The notes under the pieces: model-generated
The model's database searches: none
What the model was told of the DNA's origin: nothing
The model's input: only the letters and a program-made list of their open reading frames with translations
Shown here: positions 1 to 4,917 of the stretch, in pieces
Layout of the letters: each line of letters begins with the position of its first letter
Position numbering within the stretch: position 1 is the stretch's first letter
Translations under genes and position numbers: made by a program
From: Acidobacteriota bacterium
Lineage (GTDB): Bacteria; Acidobacteriota; Vicinamibacteria; Vicinamibacterales; UBA8438
Assembly: GCA_011523485.1 (NCBI GenBank)
Contig: WTGR01000336.1
Coordinates: forward strand, 1 to 5,482
Length of the DNA stretch: 5,482 bases
Reading direction: 5' to 3'

Positions 1-536
1 CCTTCGACTCCTGGGAGGACCGGCCGCTGCAGGAACGCTGCATGACCTACCAGCGGGTGCCGCCGGTGCCGTCGGGCTACAGCAACGCCTACCACATCTT
101 TCAGGCGCCCGGGCAGGTCGTCATTCTCAACGAGATGATTCACGACGTGCGCGTCGTTCCGCTGGATGGGCGCGCGCCGATCGACGGGCGCATCCGGCAG
201 TGGAACGGCGACGGGCGCGGCCGCTGGGACGGCGACACCCTCGTGGTGGAGACCACGCACTACCGCGACGACACGACCTGGCGCGGATTCCCGGGAACGC
301 GCAACCTGCGCGCGGTCGAGCGGTTCACCCGCGTCGACGACGACACCATCGACTACCGCTACACGATTCACGACGAGGCCACCTATACCCGGCCCTTCAC
401 GGTCGAGCTGCCGCTCGAGAGCCCGCCGGGCTATGTCATCTACGAGTACGCCTGCCACGAGGGGAACTACTCGATCGCCAACGCGCTGGCGGGCGAGCGA
501 GCCCTGGAGGCCAGGGGAGCGCGCCAGGGTCGCTAG
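1..536 (+). CDS. Uncharacterised conserved protein, C-terminal part (5' end outside window)
   Basis: The frame is open from base 3 to the TAG at 534-536, giving 177 residues; the start lies upstream. An internal ATG at 42 is not the start, because the conserved-looking sequence FDSWEDRPLQERC precedes it without a break. Recognisable blocks are VVILNEMIHDVR, then GRGRWDGDTLVVETT, then AVERFTRVDDDTIDYRYTI, then IYEYACHEGNY near the C-terminus. From memory, this series of blocks belongs to a large family of secreted proteins, often in many copies, in Acidobacteriota genomes, with no assigned function. The fragment is rich in Trp, Asp and aromatic residues and has no membrane segment, as expected for a soluble beta-rich domain; any signal peptide would be upstream. 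No catalytic motif can be named. The gene converges on the minus-strand unit, and a hairpin follows its stop at once. Family membership is fairly sure; the function is unknown. Confidence 0.85.
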   Translation, partial: FDSWEDRPLQERCMTYQRVPPVPSGYSNAYHIFQAPGQVVILNEMIHDVRVVPLDGRAPIDGRIRQWNGDGRGRWDGDTLVVETTHYRDDTTWRGFPGTRNLRAVERFTRVDDDTIDYRYTIHDEATYTRPFTVELPLESPPGYVIYEYACHEGNYSIANALAGERALEARGARQGR

Positions 537-537
537 G

Positions 538-564
538 AGTCTGCGCCGTGGAACGGCGTAGACT
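538..564 (+). terminator. Hairpin just after the first gene's stop
   Basis: The arms at 538-548 and 554-564 (AGTCTGCGCCG and CGGCGTAGACT) pair over 11 bp with a single G-U wobble. The loop is 5 nt, or 3 nt if T549-A553 also pairs. The stem begins two bases after the TAG stop. Only TTCC follows, so there is no proper U-tract, and intrinsic termination may be weak or Rho-assisted. The position between convergent genes supports a terminator role. Confidence 0.55.
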
Positions 565-603
565 TCCAGTCAGGCCCGGTTGGGCGGCAAGCGGAGTCCG
601 CAG

Positions 604-622
604 CGCGACCGCAGCGGTCGCG
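604..622. terminator. Near-perfect palindrome between convergent genes, possible terminator
   Basis: CGCGACCGC and GCGGTCGCG are exact reverse complements around a single A at 613. As RNA this folds to an 8-bp stem with a CAG loop, and GTTCGG follows on the plus strand. It lies in the 135-bp gap between the first gene and the convergent DUF2231 gene, so a bidirectional terminator is the simplest reading. A protein-binding dyad cannot be excluded. Confidence 0.4.
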
Positions 623-661
623 TTCGGCGACGATTGTCGGGCCAGGCGAAGGAGATCGCGT

Positions 662-681
662 CGCCCGGCGGTCACCGGGCG
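662..681 (-). terminator. Hairpin over the stop codon of the DUF2231 gene
   Basis: CGCCCGG (662-668) pairs with CCGGGCG (675-681), giving a 7-bp stem with a 6-nt loop. The TGA stop of the minus-strand gene (672-674) lies in the loop. No T-run follows on the minus strand. In sequence this rich in GC, a stem of this size could arise by chance, so the terminator call is weak. Confidence 0.25.
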
Positions 682-1115
682 CGGGGGGCGGCCACGCCCA
701 CCCCGTGCTCGTACACCAGCCGTCCCCCGCGTTCGGCCGCCTGGAACAGGAGCAGGACGCCGACGAGGCCGGCCGCCACGACCGGCAGCCACCGTACGCG
801 GACGGTCAGGAGGCCCGCCAGATCCAGGCCGAGCCGGCCCAGCGCGAAGAGGCCCAGGTAGACGGTGGCGCGCAGCGCCCACGCCCAGTGCTCGTCGACG
901 ACCGCGTGCGCCGGACCCGGTATCAGCACCAGCGCGGCGTCGCTCCGGCCGGTGAAGTACGCGGCGAGCAGAGCCGCCGCGCCCGCCGCGTAGAGGCCGG
1001 TCGCGGTGGTTCGCACCGCCGAGCGCGGGCCCGCGCCGAGCGCCGCGAGGTCGATGACCGCGGCGGTCACGATCAGCCCGATCGGGAAATGCACGATCAG
1101 CGGGTGGAGTGTCAC
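672..1115 (-). CDS. DUF2231 family four-helix membrane protein
   Basis: This is a 147-residue integral membrane protein. The N-terminal VTLHPLIVHFPIGL is the hallmark of DUF2231, and the later GRSDAALV...VVDEHWAWALR stretch also fits. Four hydrophobic helices are visible, at roughly residues 6-26, 37-56, 75-97 and 107-125. His residues in helix 1 and in the loop before helix 3 could bind metal or haem, but that is a guess; the family has no established function. The GTG start at 1115 is chosen because the family motif starts there and because it lies 10 nt after the stop of the upstream peptidase gene. An upstream in-frame ATG at 1223 would add 36 basic, low-complexity residues that merely overlap the peptidase reading frame. 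No strong Shine-Dalgarno sequence is present, so translation is probably coupled to the upstream gene. It is the last gene of the repressor-peptidase unit and may be its output or an accessory part. The family call is firm; the start is moderately sure. Confidence 0.85.
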   Translation of the reverse strand: MTLHPLIVHFPIGLIVTAAVIDLAALGAGPRSAVRTTATGLYAAGAAALLAAYFTGRSDAALVLIPGPAHAVVDEHWAWALRATVYLGLFALGRLGLDLAGLLTVRVRWLPVVAAGLVGVLLLFQAAERGGRLVYEHGVGVAAPRAR

Positions 1116-1125
1116 GGCGTCAGTT

Positions 1126-3024
1126 TCAGCCCCCCGGCGGCAGTGCCGATTCGTCGGTCGAGATCCAGTTGCCGCGGCTGAGCGCGTCGATGACTGCGCG
1201 GCGGACCTCCGGATCGTCGGCATCCATCAGCCCGATGAGCGCCTCCATCGCCGGCTCGCCGCCGGTGCGGGCCAGCGCGTCGATCACGTCGAGGAGCGCA
1301 TCGCCCGCGATCAGGGTCAGGGCCGTGATCAGCCCGCGCGTCGCCCGCGGGTCGCGGATCCGACCGAGCGCCCAGGCGATCCGTTCCTGCACGGCGGCGT
1401 CGGCGTCCTCCAGGGCCGCCACCAGCCCGTTCACGGCGGCCGGATCCTGCAACGTGCCGAGAGCCCAGGCCGCTCCCTCGCGAACCTCCTGGACCGGATC
1501 CCGCAACAGATTCAGCAGACCGTCGACCGCCGCGTCATCACGGATCCGTCCGAGGGCCCAGGCGGCCTGCCTGCGCACGACGGCGTCCTCGTCGCCCAGC
1601 GCGGTGCGCAGGACGGTCGCCGCCGCTTGCGCCCGGTGTTGTCCGAGGGCCCGCGCCGCCCGCGCGCGGACGTTGGCGTCGGGATCGCGCAACGCATCGA
1701 TGAAGGTGCTGGCCAGTCGCGACTCGACGGCGCCGAGAGGCGCCGCCTCGAATCCCGCCGTTGTAGGCGCGGGCACGTTGTGCTCGACGCCCTGCGTGGT
1801 GGCGGCCGTCGCGCCGCCGAGCTGGCGGCGCGCCTCGGAGACGTGCTGGACGAGCGACGCGAACACTTCTTCCGCGACACGGTGCCAACGCTCGAACCAC
1901 TCGTCGCGCTGCGGCGCGGCCTGCGGTGGAGCGGCGGTCCGGCTGGTGCTCCCCGGCGGGTCGATTGCCGGTCCCGGGAGAGTCTCGACCGTCGGTGTCA
2001 CGGCGGACACCGCCAGCACGGTTCCGGTGAGGAAGACGGCGGCGAGGACCGCCGTCGAGCGTTCGACCGCGCGCCGTACGGTCGGGTCGAGAATGGCGCG
2101 CATCCGGCGTTCGAGTTGCGAGGGTCGCGCTATGGCGACTGCCGCCGACGCGGCAAGGCCGGGCGCTTGACACTCGCGGGCGATGTCGAGCAGGTGATTC
2201 GCATAGTCGGAAGCGCGGGTTCCCTGCCCCAGCACCGCGTCGTCGCACGCCTGCTCGCGCTCGACGCGCAGTCGGAACGCGGCGAGCCAGACGAGGGGAT
2301 TGAACCAGTAGACCGCGCAGGCCCATTGCGCCAGCGACTGGGTGGCGACGTCGGCGCGCTTGACGTGGGCGAGCTCGTGGCGCAGCACGACCGTACGGCG
2401 GGTGGACTGCCACCCCGACGCTGCTGCGGGCAGCAGAACAACCGGCCGGCGCCAGCCCCAGGTCATCGGCATGGCCACGCGGTCGCTCTGGAGCAGGCGC
2501 ACGGGACGTCGGATCTCGAGACGCGCGCGCGCGTCGTGCAGCGGATCGAGCCATTCCCGCGCCGTGACCGGCGTGGCCTGGGCGACCAGCCGGCGAATGT
2601 TCCAGATCCCGGCCAGGGACCAGGCCGCGAACGCCGCGGCGCCGCCGCCCCAGATCGCGAGCCACAGGGTGCTCCAGGCGGCGGCCGGCGCCGCGGCGGG
2701 ATCGGGCCTCGGAGCTTCGCCAGCCCCGTCCCCGGCGCGCGCCCGGACTGCGCCGGCCGGGGGCGGCGTCGACGGACCGTTATCCAGGGCCGCCGCCGGC
2801 TGCCGGCCGTGCGTCCATGGCGTCGGAATCGGTACCGGCACCCCGGGAAGGGCTGCGCCGGCCAGTGGCAGCACCAGCACGCCGGCGAGAGCGAGCGCCC
2901 AGACGAAATGGCGAAGCGCCGCGGAACGGCGGCCGGCGAGCGCCGCGAGCACCGTGGCGATGACGAGCAGCGCGGTGGCGCGCACGGCGCCGTCGGCCAG
3001 CGCCGACATCCAGAACGAGCTCAT
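1126..3024 (-). CDS. M56 (BlaR1-type) membrane zinc peptidase with C-terminal HEAT repeats
   Basis: This 632-residue protein has the BlaR1/MecR1 layout in its first half. There are helices at about 12-30 and 38-58, a Pro/Ala-rich loop at about 60-115, a helix at about 118-140, a peptidase region, and a last helix at about 323-343. The zinc site looks intact: HELAH at 216-220, then the family block YWFNPLVWLAAFRLRVEREQ (239-258) followed by ACDD, with E255 or E257 as candidate third ligand. In BlaR1 the peptidase faces the cytoplasm and cuts the BlaI repressor, and everything after the last helix is outside. BlaR1 carries a class D beta-lactamase-like penicillin sensor there. This protein instead has a linker (about 344-430) and six 31-residue HEAT repeats (434-619), with no SxxK/KTG sensor signature that I can find. 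The ATG at 3024 follows the repressor's stop by 3 nt and has a good Shine-Dalgarno sequence. M56-HEAT proteins occur in other bacteria to my knowledge, but I know of no assigned signal. The peptidase call is firm; the sensing role is inferred. Confidence 0.92.
   Translation of the reverse strand: MSSFWMSALADGAVRATALLVIATVLAALAGRRSAALRHFVWALALAGVLVLPLAGAALPGVPVPIPTPWTHGRQPAAALDNGPSTPPPAGAVRARAGDGAGEAPRPDPAAAPAAAWSTLWLAIWGGGAAAFAAWSLAGIWNIRRLVAQATPVTAREWLDPLHDARARLEIRRPVRLLQSDRVAMPMTWGWRRPVVLLPAAASGWQSTRRTVVLRHELAHVKRADVATQSLAQWACAVYWFNPLVWLAAFRLRVEREQACDDAVLGQGTRASDYANHLLDIARECQAPGLAASAAVAIARPSQLERRMRAILDPTVRRAVERSTAVLAAVFLTGTVLAVSAVTPTVETLPGPAIDPPGSTSRTAAPPQAAPQRDEWFERWHRVAEEVFASLVQHVSEARRQLGGATAATTQGVEHNVPAPTTAGFEAAPLGAVESRLASTFIDALRDPDANVRARAARALGQHRAQAAATVLRTALGDEDAVVRRQAAWALGRIRDDAAVDGLLNLLRDPVQEVREGAAWALGTLQDPAAVNGLVAALEDADAAVQERIAWALGRIRDPRATRGLITALTLIAGDALLDVIDALARTGGEPAMEALIGLMDADDPEVRRAVIDALSRGNWISTDESALPPGG
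1168..1725 (-). repeat. Six tandem 93-bp units encoding 31-residue HEAT repeats
   Basis: Residues 434-619 of the M56 protein divide without remainder into six units of 31: 434-464, 465-495, 496-526, 527-557, 558-588 and 589-619. The shared core is (L)..AL.D.D..VR..AAWALG.(I)RD; units 2, 3 and 4 carry AAWALGRIR, AAWALGTLQ and IAWALGRIR. Unit 5 is the most diverged and has lost the central charged turn. Units 2 and 4 also match at DNA level: near-identical 24-base stretches start at 1355 and 1541, which is 186 bp (two units) apart. Such repeats form an alpha-solenoid that usually binds proteins or peptides. Confidence 0.88.
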
Positions 3025-3027
3025 CGC

Positions 3028-3408
3028 TTATCGTCCTTCCTGCCGGGCCCGGTCGATGAGAGCTTCCAGGCGATCGAGATCGGCCTCCGACAGGGGCGAC
3101 TGGTCGATCAGCGCGGCGACCGTCGCCTGTGTGGACCCGTCGAAGAACGTCTGCACGACGCGGGCGAGCGCCGAGCGTCGCGCCGTTTCGGGCGGCACGG
3201 TCGGCCGGAAGACGTAGCGGGGTCCCTGGCGCCGATGTCGGAGGTGGCCCTTGCCTTCGAGCACGCGAAGCAGCGCGCGCACCGTCGAGTAGCTCGGCGG
3301 GTCGGGCAGTGCACCGAGCACCTGGGCGGCGGTCGCCTGCCCGTTCTGATAGACGACATCCATGATTTGACGCTCCCGGCGCGAGAGATGGCGGTGTGTC
3401 TTCGGCAT
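3028..3408 (-). CDS. BlaI/MecI/CopY-family winged-helix repressor
   Basis: This 126-residue protein has the standard length of BlaI/MecI. Residues 5-68 form the winged helix: LSRRERQIMDVVYQNG (helix 1), ATAAQVLGAL (helix 2), SYSTVRALLRVLEGKGHLRH (recognition helix) and the wing at about 60-68 (RQGPRYVFR). Residues 73-126 form the C-terminal dimer domain, ending in the family pattern LSEADLDRLEALID. Aligned by eye to remembered MecI, the dipeptide cut by MecR1/BlaR1 (Asn101-Phe102) corresponds here to A99-L100. The ATG at 3408 is chosen because it gives the family length and has a purine-rich Shine-Dalgarno sequence 7 nt upstream. An earlier in-frame ATG at 3492 would add 28 residues and would fall inside the apparent promoter. 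It leads the three-gene unit and very likely represses it through sites upstream, as known relatives do. No beta-lactamase gene is present, so a resistance role should not be assumed. Confidence 0.93.
   Translation of the reverse strand: MPKTHRHLSRRERQIMDVVYQNGQATAAQVLGALPDPPSYSTVRALLRVLEGKGHLRHRRQGPRYVFRPTVPPETARRSALARVVQTFFDGSTQATVAALIDQSPLSEADLDRLEALIDRARQEGR
3034..3040 (-). promoter_or_regulatory. Ribosome binding site of the M56 peptidase gene
   Basis: GGAAGGA lies within the last codons of the repressor gene, 9 nt before the peptidase ATG at 3024. It fixes that start and indicates that the two genes are translated from one mRNA. Confidence 0.75.
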
Positions 3409-3415
3409 CCTGGAG

Positions 3416-3424
3416 TCCTCTTCC
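3416..3424 (-). promoter_or_regulatory. Ribosome binding site deciding the repressor start
   Basis: GGAAGAGGA ends 7 nt before the ATG at 3408. This supports that ATG over the earlier in-frame ATG at 3492. Confidence 0.75.
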
Positions 3425-3465
3425 GGTTCCGGGGAAGCGCCGACCGTGCGGCTGCGGCAGAAGTG

Positions 3466-3495
3466 CTTGAAAACTAGCAGCTTCCTTGACAACTA
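3466..3495 (-). promoter_or_regulatory. Paired direct repeats, candidate repressor operator
   Basis: On the minus strand TAGTTGTCAAG (3495-3485) and TAGTTTTCAAG (3476-3466) match at 10 of 11 bases with a period of 19 bp. They sit between the presumed -10 region and the leader of the repressor gene, where autorepression sites of BlaI-type regulators are usually found. Known BlaI/CopY sites are dyads with a TACAnnTGTA core, and these repeats do not match that core. The assignment therefore rests on position and repetition only. Confidence 0.5.
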
Positions 3496-3519
3496 ACACC
3501 TGCGCCGAGTGCGTGTCAA
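3491..3519 (-). promoter_or_regulatory. Candidate sigma-70-type promoter of the repressor-peptidase unit
   Basis: A perfect -35 hexamer, TTGACA (3519-3514), is followed after 17 bp by TTAGTT (3496-3491). That is a poor -10, with only its first and last T agreeing with TATAAT. The presumed transcript would start near 3484, leaving a leader of about 75 nt. The -10 overlaps the first direct repeat, so bound repressor would block polymerase. Confidence 0.45.
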
Positions 3520-3625
3520 AACGTGCAGACGCAGTACGGCGGCGGGCGGAATGACCAGTGCGATAGCGCAGCAACGAAATCCCGACGCTGTCGACCGGAG
3601 ATTCGGGGCGCGGGGCCGGAGTCGG

Positions 3626-3654
3626 TTGTAGGGCTCGCTCCCGGCTGATATGTT
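3626..3654 (+). promoter_or_regulatory. Candidate promoter of the cyclase-family gene
   Basis: TTGTAG (3626-3631) and TATGTT (3649-3654) are separated by 17 bp. They match the sigma-70 consensus at 3 of 6 and 4 of 6 positions. The predicted start near 3661 gives a leader of about 75 nt before the ATG at 3736. Confidence 0.4.
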
Positions 3655-3667
3655 GGGGCCGTAGGGT

Positions 3668-3700
3668 GGTCCGGTCGTCGTCCGGCGGCCCGACCGCACC
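3668..3700 (+). promoter_or_regulatory. Inverted repeat in the leader of the cyclase-family gene
   Basis: GGTCCGGTCG (3668-3677) and CGACCGCACC (3691-3700) pair at 9 of 10 positions around a 13-nt loop. Two G-U pairs could extend the outer end. The element lies just after the predicted transcription start and 25 nt before the Shine-Dalgarno sequence. It could be a stabilising 5' hairpin or a protein-binding dyad; no riboswitch class is recognised. Confidence 0.35.
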
Positions 3701-3724
3701 GTCGTCGGTTCACGTGCTGTCCGT

Positions 3725-3730
3725 GGAGGT
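3725..3730 (+). promoter_or_regulatory. Ribosome binding site of the cyclase-family gene
   Basis: GGAGGT, the strongest Shine-Dalgarno sequence in the window, lies 5 nt before the ATG at 3736 and fixes that start. Confidence 0.75.
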
Positions 3731-3735
3731 ACGCG

Positions 3736-4800
3736 ATGAGACCTGGACTGCTGCGCGGCGGGTTGCTCTTGCTGGTGGTCGCCCTCGTCGGCTGCGCGCC
3801 CGGCGCGGACACGGCCTCGGACGAGCCGATGGAGGAAGCGGCCGCCGCCTACGTGCCGCCCGACTTCACGCGCGAGTCGCTCGACCTCGGTCAGGCCGAC
3901 GTCGAGCGGATGATGGACGAGTTGTCGAACTGGGGCCGCTGGGGCCCCGACGATCAGCTCGGGGCGGCCAACCTGATCACCCCGGCGAAGCGGCTGGAGG
4001 CGCTGGCCCTGGCCACCGAGGGGATCACCGTCTCGCTGGCCCACCGGGTCATCAAGGACGAAGCCGACGACGTCCCGCGGCCGTTCGGCCACAGCATGCT
4101 GGGGGTGCCCGATCCGTCCGGCGAGCCGAGCTTCTTCGGCGGCGTCAGCGACAACTACAACGTCAGCTACCACGGCTACTCCCACAGCCACATCGACTCG
4201 CTGTGCCACATCCTCTACAAGGGGCGGATGTACAACGGCGTCTCGCACGACACGATCACCGAGGACGGCTGCTCGAACGCATCCATCATCAACCTGCAGG
4301 GCGGCATCGTGACCCGCGGCGTGCTGCTGGACTTCCCGCGCCTGAAGGGCGTGCCGTACCTGGAGCCGGGAACGCCGATCTACGTGGAGGACATCGAGGC
4401 CTGGGAGGAGATGGCCGGCGTGACCGTGCAGCCGGGAGACGCCATCTTCGTCCGCACCGGCCGCTGGGCGCGCCGCGCGGAGATGGGGCCCTGGAACATC
4501 TCCCAGAACGCGGCGGGCCTGCACGCCTCGACGCTGCCGTGGGTGAAGTCGCGGGACGTGTCGTTCATCGGCAGCGACGCCGCGCTCGACGTGGTGCCGT
4601 CGCTGGTCGAAGGCGTCAACCTGCCGGTGCACCTGATCACCATCGTGGCGCTGGGGGTCGACCTGTTCGACAACCAGGACCTGGAGGCGCTGGCCGAGAC
4701 CGCCGCGTCGCTGAACCGCTGGGAGTTCACGCTGATGGCGGCCCCGCTGGCCGTGGAGAACGGCACCGGCTCGCCGATCAACGCGCTGGCGATCTTCTAG
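3736..4800 (+). CDS. Cyclase-family (kynurenine formamidase-like) metal hydrolase, lipoprotein
   Basis: This 354-residue protein belongs to the cyclase/isatin hydrolase/kynurenine formamidase superfamily (PF04199), whose members hydrolyse amide or ring C-N/C-O bonds with a bound divalent metal. Residues 1-20 are a lipoprotein signal peptide with lipobox LVGC (Cys20). A short acidic linker follows, then the catalytic domain from about 65. The metal motif is HGYSHSHIDSLCH (146-158): H152, D154 and H158 match the HxGTHxDxxxH pattern, while its first His falls at Tyr148, with H146 and H150 as possible replacements. Further family blocks are RGVLLDFPRLKGVPYLEPG (194-212), VQPGDAIFVRTGRW (231-244), GLHASTLPW (261-269), FIGSDAALDVVPS (277-289) and the C-terminal RWEFTLMAAPLAVENGTGSP (328-347). 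The anchor means it acts outside the cytoplasm; most relatives known to me are cytoplasmic. The substrate is unknown. It is transcribed away from the repressor unit, probably from its own promoter, and shared control is possible but unsupported. Confidence 0.92.
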   Translation: MRPGLLRGGLLLLVVALVGCAPGADTASDEPMEEAAAAYVPPDFTRESLDLGQADVERMMDELSNWGRWGPDDQLGAANLITPAKRLEALALATEGITVSLAHRVIKDEADDVPRPFGHSMLGVPDPSGEPSFFGGVSDNYNVSYHGYSHSHIDSLCHILYKGRMYNGVSHDTITEDGCSNASIINLQGGIVTRGVLLDFPRLKGVPYLEPGTPIYVEDIEAWEEMAGVTVQPGDAIFVRTGRWARRAEMGPWNISQNAAGLHASTLPWVKSRDVSFIGSDAALDVVPSLVEGVNLPVHLITIVALGVDLFDNQDLEALAETAASLNRWEFTLMAAPLAVENGTGSPINALAIF

Positions 4801-4814
4801 CCGCGGCTGTCGTC

Positions 4815-4872
4815 CATGCGCAGTGACCGCGTGACAGGGTGGTCCCGGACGGTGCCGGGTGGTCTGTGCATG
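4815..4872 (+). promoter_or_regulatory. Nested inverted repeat between the cyclase gene and the next gene
   Basis: CATGCGCAG (4815-4823) pairs with CTGTGCATG (4864-4872) over 9 positions with one G-U. Within the loop, CCCGG (4844-4848) pairs with CCGGG (4855-4859). The right outer arm ends on an ATG (4870-4872) that is in frame with the next gene. The structure could end transcription of the hydrolase gene or hide that ATG from ribosomes. There is no U-tract. Confidence 0.3.
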
Positions 4873-4917
4873 AGTGATGCCGGCGCGCCGACCGAGGCGC
4901 TGGCAGTCTGCTGTCCG

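Larger units (their letters stand above)
3409..3735. other. Divergent intergenic control region (327 bp)
   Basis: This stretch separates the minus-strand repressor unit from the plus-strand hydrolase gene and encodes no convincing protein. It holds, from left to right: the repressor gene's Shine-Dalgarno sequence (3416-3424), the two direct repeats (3466-3495), a TTGACA element for the minus strand (3514-3519), a plus-strand promoter candidate (3626-3654), a leader inverted repeat (3668-3700) and the hydrolase Shine-Dalgarno sequence (3725-3730). The 3460-3500 section is visibly richer in A/T than its surroundings. I see nothing definite in 3520-3620. Confidence 0.8.

Noticed and set aside
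591..601. Short palindrome GCGGAGTCCGC
   Set aside because: Five-base arms around one base are expected by chance in DNA this rich in GC, and nothing about its position supports a function.
200..955. 251-codon open frame on the plus strand
   Set aside because: It overlaps the first gene in a different frame and continues through the terminator region into antisense of DUF2231. Its composition is Arg/Pro-rich and non-protein-like.
1116..1223. N-terminal extension of the DUF2231 protein to the ATG at 1223
   Set aside because: The 36 extra residues overlap the end of the peptidase gene, are basic and low complexity, and precede the family motif that starts at the GTG at 1115.
1538..2665. 375-codon open frame on the minus strand
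   Set aside because: It lies in another frame of the same strand inside the M56 gene, is Arg-rich and has no recognisable motif.
1126..3408. A beta-lactam resistance (bla or mec) operon
   Set aside because: No beta-lactamase or penicillin-binding protein gene is present, and the peptidase lacks a penicillin-sensor domain.
1006..3477. 823-codon open frame on the plus strand
   Set aside because: It is antisense to the M56 peptidase and repressor, is extremely rich in Arg, Gly and Ala, shows no domain pattern, and has no ribosome binding site. Long stop-free antisense frames are expected at this GC content.
3409..3492. N-terminal extension of the repressor to the ATG at 3492
   Set aside because: It would exceed the BlaI family length by 28 residues, and its start would fall in the promoter and repeat region. 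The ATG at 3408 has a good ribosome binding site.
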